A stretch of DNA of 64,000 nt from an uncultured Eubacteriales bacterium (GCA_902491475.1 CABUHY010000011.1:7598-71597), one strand, 5' to 3'; shown: positions 47,476-57,072, counted from the first letter of the stretch. Numbers and translations: made by a program. Notes: generated from the sequence alone by a model not told the origin.

Positions 47476-49358
47476 TGGAAAAGCTTAAATCAAGGCAGGA
47501 CCTTATTGCTCTGCGTGAGGAGTGCGTCAAGGCTTTCGAGGCGGAGGAGACAAAAATCCTTGTCTGCGGAGGAACGGGTTGCGTTGCAGGCGGCTCGCTT
47601 GACATTTACGCAAGGCTTAAAGAACTGCTTGAAGAAAGAGGAATTCCCGTTGAGGTCGAATTGGCTCACGAACCGCACGACGGAGTTGTCGGTATGAAAA
47701 AAAGCGGCTGTCACGGCTTCTGCGAGATGGGTCCGTTGGTTCGCATTGAGCCGTCGGGCTGGCTTTACACCAAGGTTAAGCTTGAGGACTGCGAGGAGAT
47801 TGTCGAAAAGACGATTATCGGCGGCGAGAACATAGAAAGGCTTGCCTACAAGCAAGACGGTAAGGTTTATCAGAAGCAGGAGGAAATCCCGTTTTACAAA
47901 AAGCAGACCCGTATCGTTCTCGGCTCCTGCGGCCATATCAATGCGGGCTCCGTGCGTGAGTATCTTGCGGTGGGCGGCTACAAGGCGTTTGAAAAATGCC
48001 TTTTCGATATGCAGCCCGAGGAGATAATCAAGGTAATTTCCGACTCTAATCTCCGAGGCAGAGGAGGCGGCGGTTTCCTGTGCGGCAAAAAATGGGCTTC
48101 CTGCGCCGCTCAAAAAGAAAATCCGAAGTACATAGTCTGTAACGGCGACGAGGGCGACCCCGGTGCGTTTATGGACCGTTCGGTTATGGAGGGCGACCCC
48201 CACAAGCTGCTTGAGGGTATGATGATTGCGGGTCTTGCCATAGGCTCGTCGGACGGATATATCTATGTCCGTGCGGAATATCCGCTTGCGGTCGAAAGGC
48301 TTAAAATGGCTATTGCTCAGGCGGAGGACTGCGGACTTCTCGGCGAAAATATCCTCGGCACGGGCAAATCGTTCAAAATACATATTAACAAGGGCGCAGG
48401 CGCTTTTGTCTGCGGCGAGGGCTCGGCTCTTACCGCTTCCATTGAGGGTAAGAGGGGTATGCCCCGTGTCAAGCCGCCGAGAACGGTTGAACACGGACTT
48501 TTCGGCAAACCCACAAACCTCAACAATGTTGAAACCTATGCCAATGTGCCCGAAATTATAAACAGGGGCGCCGAGTGGTACAAGTCGATAGGCCCCGAAA
48601 ACAGCCCCGGAACAAAGGCTTTTGCTCTTACGGGTACAATTCAGAACACGGGTCTTATCGAGGTGCCCATGGGCACTACTCTGCGTGAGGTCATTTTTGA
48701 CATCGGCGGAGGTATGCGAGGCGGCACAAACTTCAAAGCCGTGCAGATAGGCGGTCCGTCGGGCGGATGCCTTACGGAAAAGGAACTTGACATTCCGCTT
48801 GATTTCGACTCGCTTAAAAAGGTCGGCGCAATGATAGGCTCGGGAGGTCTTGTCGTTATGGACGACAAAACCTGTATGGTCGAGGTTGCACGCTTCTTTA
48901 TGAACTTTACGCAGAACGAGTCGTGCGGCAAGTGCGTTCCGTGCCGTGAGGGTACAAAGCGTATGCTTGAAATCCTCGAAAGAATTACCCAGGGTAAGGG
49001 CAAGGACGGCGACATAGAGCTTCTTGAAGAGCTTGCCGACACAATTTCAAACACCGCCCTTTGCGGACTCGGCAAAACCGCTCCGTCTCCGGTAATTTCG
49101 ACTATCAAAAATTTCCGTGATGAATACGAGGCTCATGTTTACAGAAAACGCTGTCCCGCAGGAGCTTGCAGTAAGCTCAATATCTATGTTATCGACCCCG
49201 AGCGTTGCAGAGGCTGCTCAAAATGCGCAAGGAACTGCCCTGTCGGCGCAATTACCGGTCAGGTCAGGTCGCCTTATGTTATCGACCAGGATAAATGTAT
49301 CAAGTGCGGCGCTTGTATGAGCAACTGTGCGTTCGCCGCTATAAGGAGGGAGGACTGA
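47475..49358 (+). CDS. hydB: NuoF-like NAD-binding subunit of bifurcating [FeFe] hydrogenase
   Basis: A 627-residue subunit. N-terminal thioredoxin-like [2Fe-2S] domain (CGGTGCVAGGS and KKSGCHGFCEMGP), then the FMN/NAD domain (LRGRGGGGFLCGKKW and CNGDEGDPGAFMDRS), SLBB domain, the [4Fe-4S] motif ESCGKCVPCREGTKRM and a C-terminal two-cluster ferredoxin domain (CRGCSKCARNCP and CIKCGACMSNCAF). This is the full HydB layout and longer than NuoF of complex I. It carries the FMN where NADH is oxidised in the electron-bifurcating reaction. ATGA overlap with hydA. Confidence 0.94.
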   Translation: MEKLKSRQDLIALREECVKAFEAEETKILVCGGTGCVAGGSLDIYARLKELLEERGIPVEVELAHEPHDGVVGMKKSGCHGFCEMGPLVRIEPSGWLYTKVKLEDCEEIVEKTIIGGENIERLAYKQDGKVYQKQEEIPFYKKQTRIVLGSCGHINAGSVREYLAVGGYKAFEKCLFDMQPEEIIKVISDSNLRGRGGGGFLCGKKWASCAAQKENPKYIVCNGDEGDPGAFMDRSVMEGDPHKLLEGMMIAGLAIGSSDGYIYVRAEYPLAVERLKMAIAQAEDCGLLGENILGTGKSFKIHINKGAGAFVCGEGSALTASIEGKRGMPRVKPPRTVEHGLFGKPTNLNNVETYANVPEIINRGAEWYKSIGPENSPGTKAFALTGTIQNTGLIEVPMGTTLREVIFDIGGGMRGGTNFKAVQIGGPSGGCLTEKELDIPLDFDSLKKVGAMIGSGGLVVMDDKTCMVEVARFFMNFTQNESCGKCVPCREGTKRMLEILERITQGKGKDGDIELLEELADTISNTALCGLGKTAPSPVISTIKNFRDEYEAHVYRKRCPAGACSKLNIYVIDPERCRGCSKCARNCPVGAITGQVRSPYVIDQDKCIKCGACMSNCAFAAIRRED

Positions 49359-51049
49359 TGATGCTTGAAAATATGATGGAAATCGACGGTATCCCCGTTA
49401 AAATAGAGGGCGAGAGAAACCTTCTTGAAGTAATCAGCAAAACAGGCATTAAGCTTCCCGTTTTCTGCTACCATTCCGACCTCTCGATTTACGGCGCTTG
49501 CCGTATGTGTATGGTTGAGGACGAAAAGGGCAGACTTATGGCTTCCTGCTCCACCGTTCCGAAAGCCGGAATGAAAATTAAAACCAACACGGGCAGACTT
49601 CGCAGATACCGTAAAAGTATCCTTGAGCTTTTGCTTGCAAGCCATTGCAGAGATTGCACCACCTGTGAAAACAGCGGAAAATGCCGTTTGCAGGAGCTTG
49701 CGGTGCAGTTCGGCATAACGGATGTCCGTTTCCCGAACGATAAGACCGAGCCCGAAAGAGACGAATCGTCTTACAGCATTATAAGGGATTCGAGCAAGTG
49801 TATTCTTTGCGGCGACTGCGTGCGTGAATGTAACGAAATTCAACATGTCGGCGCTATCGATTTTGCGTTCAGAGGCTCAAATGCAACCATCAGCACCGCC
49901 TTCAACAAGCCGATTGCGGACTCGCTTTGCGTAAACTGCGGTCAGTGTGCGGCGGCTTGCCCGACGGGCGCAATTATTGTCAGAGACGACACACAAAAGG
50001 TGTGGGACAAGATAGACGACCCCGAGGTTTTCGTTACCTGCGAAATCGCTCCGGCGGTTCGTGTGGGTATCGGCGAGGAATTGGGACTCAGTGACGGCGA
50101 ATATTCAATGAACAGGATTATCGCCGCTCTCCACCGTATGGGCGTAGATAAGGTTTACGACACCGTAACGGGTGCAGACCTTACGGTTATTGAGGAGACA
50201 AATGAGTTTATAAACCGTCTTGAAAACGGCGGAACGCTTCCGTTGTTTACCTCCTGTTGCCCTGCGTGGGTATCGTTTGTGGAGAAGAAATATCCCGAAT
50301 TTCTCCCCAATGTGTCAACCTGCCGTTCGCCTATGAGTATGTTCTCGGCGGTTATAAAGGAATATTACAAGGATAAGCTTCCCGAGGGTAAGACAAAGCA
50401 CTATCACTTTGCGCTTATGCCCTGTACGGCAAAGAAGAGCGAGGCAAAGCGCCCCGAATTTGACGGCTGTACCGATGATGTTATCACAACGCAGGAGCTT
50501 ATCGGTATGATTAAGAAGTCGGGCATTATGTTCAACGAGCTTGAACCCGAGGCTGTCGATATGCCGTTCGGCGAAATGACGGGCGCAGGTGTGATATTCG
50601 GCGTTACGGGCGGCGTTACGGAGGCTGTTTTGCGCTATGTTGCGGGCGACAGCTCAAAGACGACCCTTACGCAGATTGAATACACGGGCATAAGAGGTCT
50701 TGAGGATGTCAAGGAAGCCGAAATTCCTTACGGCGACCGCACTCTTAAAATTGCCGTTACTTCGGGTCTTGCAAACGCAAGGAAGATAATCAAGGGAATT
50801 AAGAGGGGAGAACTCCATTACGACCTTGTAGAGGTTATGGCTTGCCGAGGCGGATGTATTTCGGGTGCAGGTCAGCCCTATATCTCGCACAGACACCGCA
50901 TCAAGCGTGCGGACGGGCTTTACCGCTCGGACAAGAGCAGCGTAATTAAGTGTTCGCAGGACAACAAGCTTATCGGCGAGCTTTATAAGGGCGTGCTCGA
51001 CGGAAAAACCCACGAGCTTCTCCATGTCGATTATGTAAAAACTAAATAA
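49358..51049 (+). CDS. hydA: [FeFe] hydrogenase catalytic subunit
   Basis: A 563-residue hydrogenase that forms or oxidises H2. N-terminal [2Fe-2S] domain (CYHSDLSIYGACRMCMVE), a His-Cys3 [4Fe-4S] motif (HCRDCTTCENSGKC), two [4Fe-4S] clusters (CILCGDCVREC and CVNCGQCAAACP), then the H-cluster domain with TSCCPAW at 298-304, MPCTAKKSE near 354 and EVMACRGGCISGAGQP near 492. The last motif has GAGQP where many enzymes have GGGQP. Two ATGs are adjacent; the first overlaps the hydB stop and has GGAGG. With hydB and hydC it forms a trimeric hydrogenase that uses NADH and reduced ferredoxin together. The maturases HydEFG are not in the window. Confidence 0.96.
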   Translation: MMLENMMEIDGIPVKIEGERNLLEVISKTGIKLPVFCYHSDLSIYGACRMCMVEDEKGRLMASCSTVPKAGMKIKTNTGRLRRYRKSILELLLASHCRDCTTCENSGKCRLQELAVQFGITDVRFPNDKTEPERDESSYSIIRDSSKCILCGDCVRECNEIQHVGAIDFAFRGSNATISTAFNKPIADSLCVNCGQCAAACPTGAIIVRDDTQKVWDKIDDPEVFVTCEIAPAVRVGIGEELGLSDGEYSMNRIIAALHRMGVDKVYDTVTGADLTVIEETNEFINRLENGGTLPLFTSCCPAWVSFVEKKYPEFLPNVSTCRSPMSMFSAVIKEYYKDKLPEGKTKHYHFALMPCTAKKSEAKRPEFDGCTDDVITTQELIGMIKKSGIMFNELEPEAVDMPFGEMTGAGVIFGVTGGVTEAVLRYVAGDSSKTTLTQIEYTGIRGLEDVKEAEIPYGDRTLKIAVTSGLANARKIIKGIKRGELHYDLVEVMACRGGCISGAGQPYISHRHRIKRADGLYRSDKSSVIKCSQDNKLIGELYKGVLDGKTHELLHVDYVKTK

Positions 51050-51062
51050 CATTATTTGCTTA

Positions 51063-51101
51063 CCGCACCGCCTCGCCCATATGGGCGGGGCGGTGCTTTT
51101 T
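51063..51101 (+). terminator. Terminator of the nfn-hyd cluster
   Basis: A GC-rich 14-position stem, GCACCGCCTCGCCC with GGGCGGGGCGGTGC, around ATAT, followed by TTTTT. Confidence 0.9.
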
Positions 51102-51754
51102 CGAAAGAGGCAGCGCCCTTACGGGCGAGATAAGAGTGAATAGTGAACAGTGAAGAGTGAAGAGTGGAAAGTTGTATAATAAAAACGGACAGCACAACTT
51201 GAAAAATATATCATATGGTGTAGGGCGGGGGCTTGCTCCCGCCGAAATATCATTATAAATCAACGGATACAATCAAATTATATTTCATATTATACCGTAG
51301 GGACAGGGCTCGCCCCTGTCCGAATTTAATATATCCCACCTCGGACAGCCGCAAGGGCTGTCCCTACGGATTGTGCATTAATTTTAATACCATATTAACC
51401 GTGAATTGTGATAAATCAACAACAGTTAGGCGGCGGGAGCAAGCCCCCGCCCTACGCTGCGTTTTCTGGCATCCGCAAAAGTCGGTAGCGACAGTGAGCC
51501 GTCGGGAGGGCGTTTACAACCGAGCAGGCGAGCCGAGCGTGATTTTTGCGGAAAAGGAGGAGTTGCGTAGCGAGTGAGAGGCAGCCAAAGGCTGTTGCGA
51601 ACGATACGGAGCAAACGACGACGCCGTGCGAAGCACCGATAATTCTTCATTCTTCATCATTCATTCGCCCGTAAGGGCGCTGCACCCACACCTCTTCACT
51701 ATTCACTATTACATATTACCTATCCCGCAAGCTCCGTCCCTACAGGACATAATA
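51102..51754. other. Gene-free repeat mosaic
   Basis: In order: CGCCCTTACGGGCG plus a GAATAGTGAACAGTGAAGAG stretch of near-tandem heptamers, a GTAGGGCGGGGG hairpin, a GGGACAGGGC/GCCCCTGTCC palindrome, a GGACAGCC/GGCTGTCC palindrome, the inverted 155-bp repeat, and a second pyrimidine-rich CTTCATTCTTCATCATTC stretch. No credible gene. Confidence 0.75.
51471..51625 (-). repeat. 155-bp dispersed repeat, copy 4
   Basis: Opposite orientation to the other three copies; read on the minus strand it is almost identical to copy 3. It is bounded by CTGCGTTTTCTGGC on one side and CCGTGCGAAGCAC on the other. Confidence 0.82.
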
Positions 51755-51790
51755 AACACCCCAAAAGCGATTGCTTTTGGGGTGCTGTTA
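51755..51790 (-). terminator. Terminator of the 305-residue protein gene
   Basis: A perfect 12-bp stem (CACCCCAAAAGC with its complement) around four bases, with a T-rich tail on the minus strand. Confidence 0.85.
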
Positions 51791-51826
51791 TGTGTTTTTG
51801 TATACTGTTTATGTGTCGTTTCCCGA

Positions 51827-52744
51827 TTACATCGGAGGCATACCGCCGTTTTGCGCCATACCCTCGTTCATCATCTGTGAGAACATACCGGGTTTCTTTT
51901 CCTTTTTCGGCTTGTATGCGGGCGGGTTTTTAAGCTTTTCTTTTGCCCTCTTGCCCTTTGAAGTAGCAAAATATTTGTTTATAAGAAGGACGGGTTCTTT
52001 CATATCCTCGCACATATATTCCGCCGCTCTCTCGCAAAGGGTCGGGTCGTTGTTCATCTCGCCGAGGATTGTTACGGCGATAAGACCCTGCACATCGGAG
52101 CTGCCGTTTTCGTAAATATCGTTGAGAATTTTGAAAAGACGCTTGATTTCCGAAGCGTTGCCAGATTTGATTGTGTTGATTACGGGCTTTGCGCCGTAGT
52201 TTACGAAAAACTCCTCGGAGAGGAACTCGTCGTACTTTTCAAAATTCGCTCTGTACGGCTCTTTAAGCTCGGGATAAATTGCGGCAAGCCTGTTTGCAAG
52301 GGTGTTGCCGTCATAAGCCTGCGCACCGTTCTTTGCCGCTGTCTTTGAAACGGGAGTCGGCATCTTTTTAGCCTTTGCCGAGGAAGCCGCAGCCGTGCCG
52401 AACTTTGCGTCAATCGTTTCGTTGAGCTCGTTGCAAAGGGATTTAATATCTCTCTGGTCGAATTCCTCAAGGTTAAAATAGTTTACCGAAGCTTTGACAA
52501 GGTCCTCGTCCGGTGCCTCGTCGCCCTTGACATCGGTATAGAAGAGAAAAGCCTGATTTCCGAAGATTTCAAAGCGGATTTTGCCCTTGTCGCCGACAAA
52601 GTCGATATAAGTATGCTCGCCGTCCTTGATAACGGGAACACCGTCTGTTTTTTCTTTGGGTTCAACGACTGTAAAGCCGTTTGCCTTTACAGAAGAATCA
52701 ATGCCCGAAAGTACGGCATTGAGGGCTTCATTCAATTCCATCAT
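51827..52744 (-). CDS. Hypothetical two-part cytoplasmic protein
   Basis: A 305-residue soluble protein without signal or membrane segments. I cannot assign it with confidence. Residues 1-115 form a mixed alpha/beta region (IRFEIFGNQAFLFYTD). An Ala/Lys-rich linker follows (about 116-140). Residues 145-265 form a helical domain (NTIKSGNASEIKRLFKILNDIYENGSSDVQGLIAVTILGEMNNDPTLCERAAEYM) that resembles the DUF7674 type of clostridial helical domains. The C-terminus is basic and ends in a Met/Gly-rich tail (MMNEGMAQNGGMPPM). AAGGTGG precedes the start. Single gene with its own terminator. Confidence 0.8.
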   Translation of the reverse strand: MMELNEALNAVLSGIDSSVKANGFTVVEPKEKTDGVPVIKDGEHTYIDFVGDKGKIRFEIFGNQAFLFYTDVKGDEAPDEDLVKASVNYFNLEEFDQRDIKSLCNELNETIDAKFGTAAASSAKAKKMPTPVSKTAAKNGAQAYDGNTLANRLAAIYPELKEPYRANFEKYDEFLSEEFFVNYGAKPVINTIKSGNASEIKRLFKILNDIYENGSSDVQGLIAVTILGEMNNDPTLCERAAEYMCEDMKEPVLLINKYFATSKGKRAKEKLKNPPAYKPKKEKKPGMFSQMMNEGMAQNGGMPPM

Positions 52745-52829
52745 ATGCTGAAACCACCTTAATTTTTTTATACAAACGATATTGTACCATATAAAAAGCG
52801 ATTTGTCATTAAAATTTTTTATTAAATAA

Positions 52830-52858
52830 TTGATAATAAACCGTTAATATGATATTAT
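52830..52858 (+). promoter_or_regulatory. Sigma-A promoter of the ddl operon
   Basis: TTGATA and TATTAT, 17 bases apart, 37 bases before the ddl start. Confidence 0.65.
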
Positions 52859-52895
52859 ATATATCTGTATGTATGAAATTTCAGAGGTGATTTAA

Positions 52896-53963
52896 GTGAA
52901 AAAAGCACTTATTATTTTCGGCGGAGCGTCGAGCGAACACAGTGTTTCGTGCGTTTCCGCTTCATATGTTATCTCGCATATCCCGACCGATAAATACGAG
53001 GTCGTAACTGTCGGCATTACAAAGGACGGCGAGTGGTATCTTTACGAGGGTGATGTATCGCTTTTGCCCGAGGATAAATGGCTTACGAGCGGAAAATGCA
53101 CAAAAGCCGTTCTCTCTCCCGACAGGAAGGATAAAAGCCTCCTTGTTTTCAGAGACGGTTCGGTTGAAAAGATAAAAATCGATGTCGCTTTCCCCGTACT
53201 TCACGGCAAGAACGGCGAGGACGGCACTATACAGGGACTTTTCGAGCTTTCGGGTATTCCGTATGTCGGCAGTGACTGCTGTTCGTCCGCCTGTTGTATG
53301 GATAAGGCAATAACAAACACCCTTGCGGACTCGGCTGACATAGCTCAGGCAAAATGGCTCTCCTGCATAAAGGAAGAGTACGAAAGCGTTAAAGACGGAT
53401 TTTTGAAGAAAGCCGAGGATTATCTCGGTTATCCGATATTCGTAAAACCCGCAAACGCAGGCTCCTCCGTCGGCGTATCAAAGGCGGTTGACAGGGCTTC
53501 TCTCGAAAAGGCTATGGAAACAGCCTTTAACGAGGACAGAAAGGTAGTTTTGGAGGAGTTTATCGACGGCTACGAGGTTGAGTGCGCCGTTCTCGGAAAT
53601 GCCGACGCACAGGCTATGACCGTGGGTCAGATTAAGCCTGCAAACGAGTTCTATGATTACGAGGCGAAGTACGAAAACGATAACAGCGAGCTTTACATAC
53701 CCGCGCATATTCCCGAAGAGACCATCGAAGAGGTTCGCGAGACGGCTGTCAAGGTGTACAAGGAGCTCGGCTGTTCGGGACTTTCAAGGGTCGATTTCTT
53801 CGTTACAAAAAAAGACGGCAAGGTCATTTTCAACGAGATAAACACCATTCCCGGCTTTACGCCGATAAGTATGTATGCGAAGCTTTGCGAGTACAGCGGA
53901 ATAAGCTATTCACAGCTTGTCGACAGGCTTCTTATGCTTGCACAGGAGAGAATGTATGGTTAA
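52896..53963 (+). CDS. ddl: D-alanine--D-alanine ligase
   Basis: A 355-residue ATP-grasp enzyme joining two D-alanines for peptidoglycan precursors. It shows the N-terminal FGGASSEHSVSCVSA motif, the VLHGKNGEDGTIQGLFEL block, the ATP-binding FVKPANAGSSVGVSK lid and the C-terminal VIFNEINTIPGFTPISMY with Mg ligands. The omega-loop region reads FYDYEAKY; the Tyr favours D-Ala over D-lactate products (the D-Ala:D-Lac ligases usually differ there). The start is GTG behind GAGGTGAT. It overlaps the next gene by 8 bases. Confidence 0.96.
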   Translation: MKKALIIFGGASSEHSVSCVSASYVISHIPTDKYEVVTVGITKDGEWYLYEGDVSLLPEDKWLTSGKCTKAVLSPDRKDKSLLVFRDGSVEKIKIDVAFPVLHGKNGEDGTIQGLFELSGIPYVGSDCCSSACCMDKAITNTLADSADIAQAKWLSCIKEEYESVKDGFLKKAEDYLGYPIFVKPANAGSSVGVSKAVDRASLEKAMETAFNEDRKVVLEEFIDGYEVECAVLGNADAQAMTVGQIKPANEFYDYEAKYENDNSELYIPAHIPEETIEEVRETAVKVYKELGCSGLSRVDFFVTKKDGKVIFNEINTIPGFTPISMYAKLCEYSGISYSQLVDRLLMLAQERMYG

Positions 53964-54378
53964 AAACGACGCCGTAATCCTCATAAAGGGCGAACAGGTG
54001 ATTGACGGCGAGCACGATGTCACGGAAATTGATGTAACGGGCGTCCTGCACGAAACAGAGGACGGCTTAAAGCTTGAATTCTGGGAATATCTTGACGAAA
54101 ACGAAAAGGTGCACACCGAAATCACGGTTTCGGAAAACACTGTTTCAATGACAAAGCAGGGCTCGGTTGCGACCGAGATGATTTTTGAAAAGGGCGTTCG
54201 CCACAACGGCGAATATTCAACGCCCATAGGCGTGTTGAGCGTTGGCGTCAGCACAAACGATGTAAAGGTTGACATTGAGGACGGCTCGGGAAAAATTCTG
54301 CTTGAATACGACCTTGATTTCAACACGGGCTTTATAGCGCAGAACAGGCTTGAAATCACATTGAACCCCAAGGAATAA
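53956..54378 (+). CDS. DUF1934-family beta-barrel protein (YwiB-like)
   Basis: A 140-residue small beta-barrel, lipocalin-like in fold, with no signal peptide. The family pattern is seen in LKLEFWEYLDENEKVHTEITV, MTKQGSVATEMIFEKGVRH and TPIGVLSVGVSTNDVKVDI. The function is unknown, but in Firmicutes the gene (ywiB) is very often directly upstream of argS, as here. The ATG lies inside the last codons of ddl, behind CAGGAG; longer frames start inside ddl without a site. Confidence 0.87.
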   Translation: MVKNDAVILIKGEQVIDGEHDVTEIDVTGVLHETEDGLKLEFWEYLDENEKVHTEITVSENTVSMTKQGSVATEMIFEKGVRHNGEYSTPIGVLSVGVSTNDVKVDIEDGSGKILLEYDLDFNTGFIAQNRLEITLNPKE

Positions 54379-54399
54379 CAAAGATTAAGGAGAAAACAG

Positions 54400-56145
54400 A
54401 TGTCCGTATTGGTTAAAAAGACACAGGATGAATTGAGAACCCTGATAATCGAAGCGGTCGGCAAGGCGGTTGCGGACGGTAAGCTTCCGGCTGAACCCTT
54501 ACCCGATTTTATCATCGAGGTGCCGCAGGACAGGGCTAACGGAGACTATTCAACAAATGTTGCTTTTGCAGGCGCAAGAGCTTTTCACAACGCACCGAGG
54601 AAGATTGCGGATACCATTGCCGAATATATCGACCTTTCGGGAACATATTTTTCGGAGTGCTCGGTTGCGGGTGCAGGCTTTATAAATTTCAGACTTCACA
54701 ACAGCTTTTATGCAGATATTCTGCTTGACATCAAGTCTTGCGGAGAAAAATACGGCAGAAGCGATTACGGTAAGGGCAAAAAATATAATGTCGAGTTCGT
54801 TTCGGCAAATCCCACGGGTCCCATGCATATGGGCAACGCAAGGGGCGGCGCATTGGGCGACTGCCTTGCAAGCGTGCTTGAAATGGCAGGCTATGAGGTC
54901 GAAAGGGAATTTTATGTAAACGACGCGGGAAACCAGATTGAAAAGTTCGGGCTTTCCCTCGATATTCGTTATCAGCAGTTAATAAACGGCGAAAATTCCG
55001 TTGAGCTTCCCGAGGACAGCTACCACGGCGAGGACATTATCGAGAGGGCAAAGCAGTTCCGTGAAAAGTACGGTGACGAATATATCAATAAGCCCGAACA
55101 GGAGCGCAGAAAGGCTCTTGTCGAGTTTGCTCTTCCGCTCAATATCGAAAAAATGCGTGAAAATATGGCAAAGTACCGCATAAACTATAACACTTGGTTT
55201 ATGGAAAGCACGCTCCACAAAAACGGCGATGTTAAGGAATGTATAGATTACCTCACAAATAAGGGACTTACCTATGAAAAGGACGGCGCACTTTGGTACA
55301 GAAATATTGAGGTGCAGACCGAAATGCTCAAGGAGCAGGGCAAGTCTCAGGAGGAGATTGACAAGCTTGAATTAAAGGACGATGTGCTTATCCGTAAAAA
55401 CGGCAATCCGACCTATTTTGCGGCGGACATTGCATACCACAGGAACAAGCTTGTAACAAGGGGCTTTGACAAGGCGATTGATGTCTGGGGCGCAGACCAT
55501 CACGGTCATGTCGCAAGAATGAAGGGCGTTTTGAGAGCTCTTGATTTGGACGAAAACAGGCTTGATGTCGTTCTTATGCAGCTTGTAAACCTCACAAGGA
55601 ACGGCGAGGTTGTCAGAATGTCAAAGAGGACGGGCAAGGCGATAACGCTTACCGATTTGCTCGATGAAATACCCGTTGACGCAGTAAGATTTTTGTTCAA
55701 TATGCGTGAGCCGGGCTCGACAATGGAATTTGACCTTGATTTGGCTGTCGAGGAGTCGTCGCAGAATCCCGTTTACTACTGTCAATATGCAAATGCGAGA
55801 ATTTGCAGTATTCTCCGCAAGCTTAAAGAGGACGGCATTACTCCGAGACCCTGCACAAGGGAGGAGCTCGAAAAGCTGACCGAACCCGAGGAAAAGGAGC
55901 TTATCCGCCATCTTGCGTCGCTTACGGACGAAATTATCCTTTCGGCAAAGAATTACGACCCCGCAAGGATTACAAGATACGCCGTAACCCTCGCAACACT
56001 GTTCCACAAGTATTACAACGCTTGCAGGATAGGCGTTGACGACGAAGCGCTTATGCAGGCGAGAGTCTGCCTTTGCGAGTGCGTAAGGAGCGTTATGGTA
56101 AATATTCTTTCTGCATTCAGCATTGAAACTCCCGACAGAATGTAA
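54400..56145 (+). CDS. argS: Arginine--tRNA ligase
   Basis: A 581-residue class I synthetase. The N-terminal Add-1 tRNA-binding domain (about 1-110) is followed by the HIGH motif region ANPTGPMHMGNARGGALGD (near 135-153), the WGADHHGHVARM segment, a KMSK-like MSKRTGKAITL block (near 408-418) and the helical anticodon domain with YYCQYANARI. Length is normal. It begins 21 bases after the DUF1934 gene. A strong terminator follows. Confidence 0.97.
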   Translation: MSVLVKKTQDELRTLIIEAVGKAVADGKLPAEPLPDFIIEVPQDRANGDYSTNVAFAGARAFHNAPRKIADTIAEYIDLSGTYFSECSVAGAGFINFRLHNSFYADILLDIKSCGEKYGRSDYGKGKKYNVEFVSANPTGPMHMGNARGGALGDCLASVLEMAGYEVEREFYVNDAGNQIEKFGLSLDIRYQQLINGENSVELPEDSYHGEDIIERAKQFREKYGDEYINKPEQERRKALVEFALPLNIEKMRENMAKYRINYNTWFMESTLHKNGDVKECIDYLTNKGLTYEKDGALWYRNIEVQTEMLKEQGKSQEEIDKLELKDDVLIRKNGNPTYFAADIAYHRNKLVTRGFDKAIDVWGADHHGHVARMKGVLRALDLDENRLDVVLMQLVNLTRNGEVVRMSKRTGKAITLTDLLDEIPVDAVRFLFNMREPGSTMEFDLDLAVEESSQNPVYYCQYANARICSILRKLKEDGITPRPCTREELEKLTEPEEKELIRHLASLTDEIILSAKNYDPARITRYAVTLATLFHKYYNACRIGVDDEALMQARVCLCECVRSVMVNILSAFSIETPDRM

Positions 56146-56160
56146 TAAAAACAGCTTGTA

Positions 56161-56207
56161 AAGCGGTGCGGTAAGCCGAAATTCGGTCAAGCCGCACCGC
56201 TTTTTTC
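56161..56207 (+). terminator. Terminator of the ddl-argS operon
   Basis: AAGCGGTGCGG pairs with CCGCACCGCTT, with an inner CCGAA/TTCGG hairpin, followed by TTTT. Confidence 0.88.
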
Positions 56208-56277
56208 GGGCGATTTGTCGCAAAACGGCAAAAGCGAAAGAAAATTGTTAAAAATTTTTTAATTTTATTAGAAAATA

Positions 56278-56305
56278 TTGAATTATCCGCACAATAGTCT
56301 ATAAT
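56278..56305 (+). promoter_or_regulatory. Sigma-A promoter of the CmpB-like gene
   Basis: TTGAAT and TATAAT, 16 bases apart, 40 bases before the start codon. Confidence 0.65.
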
Positions 56306-56345
56306 CTATATTGCAAGGTTAAAAATATGTCAGAAGGTGGAAGTT

Positions 56346-57017
56346 ATGGTAGAAACGAAAAAGGCTGAAACTCAAAAAAGCGAAGCAAAAGACGAGCTTA
56401 CCGTAGAAAAAGTCATTATGATTTTCCTTGTGGCATGTCTTGTCGGATACGGCGTGGAGGAAATTTGGTGCCTTATCCGCAACGGCTATTTTGAGTCAAG
56501 ACATTCTCTTATCTACGGACCGCTGTCGGTGCTGTACGGTATGGGTGCGGTGTTGCTTACGCTCTCACTTTACAAAATCAAGGACAAAAAGTGGTACACG
56601 ATTTTCCTGACCTCGTTTGTTGTCTGCACGGTTGCGGAGTACATAGCCTCGCTCGGACAGGAAATATGCTTCGGCTCGGTAGCGTGGGATTACAGCAATG
56701 TACCGCTTAACATCAACGGCAGAGTTTGCCTGTTGTATTCGCTGTTCTGGGGCGTTTTGGGTCTTGCGTGGATAAAGGGCATTTATCCGCATTTGAGCCA
56801 TATGATAGATATGATCCCCAAGGATATTACAAGATATATCTGCATCGGCTTTACAATATTCTTTGTCTTTGACTGCGTGATTTCGGCTTCCGCAGCGGCA
56901 AGAATGGACCAGCGCAAAAACAATGTCCCCGCAAGGAACAAAATCGAGGTTTTCCTTGACGAACACTATACGGACGAGAGAATGCGCCAGATTTACGCAA
57001 ACTCAAAGGATGTCTGA
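56346..57017 (+). CDS. Putative ABC-transporter-type membrane protein, CmpB family
   Basis: A 223-residue membrane protein with about five helices between residues 22 and 185 and cytoplasmic tails. It matches the ABC_trans_CmpB family by GYGVEEIWCLIRNGYFESRHSLIYGPLSVLYGMGAV-type sequence (here split near 38-74), the WDYSNVPLNINGRVCLLYSLFWG motif and the C-terminal IYPHLSHMI segment. Despite the family name, no transport has been shown and no ATPase is nearby. ATG behind AGGTGG. Monocistronic. Confidence 0.85.
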   Translation: MVETKKAETQKSEAKDELTVEKVIMIFLVACLVGYGVEEIWCLIRNGYFESRHSLIYGPLSVLYGMGAVLLTLSLYKIKDKKWYTIFLTSFVVCTVAEYIASLGQEICFGSVAWDYSNVPLNINGRVCLLYSLFWGVLGLAWIKGIYPHLSHMIDMIPKDITRYICIGFTIFFVFDCVISASAAARMDQRKNNVPARNKIEVFLDEHYTDERMRQIYANSKDV

Positions 57018-57035
57018 TATTATATAAACTATAAA

Positions 57036-57069
57036 GAACGGATAGGCTAAACAGCCTATCCGTTTTTTG
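57036..57069. terminator. Terminator between convergent CmpB-like and antiporter genes
   Basis: An 11-bp stem, ACGGATAGGCT with AGCCTATCCGT, around AAAC, with T and A runs on the two sides. Confidence 0.88.
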
Positions 57070-57072
57070 TGT

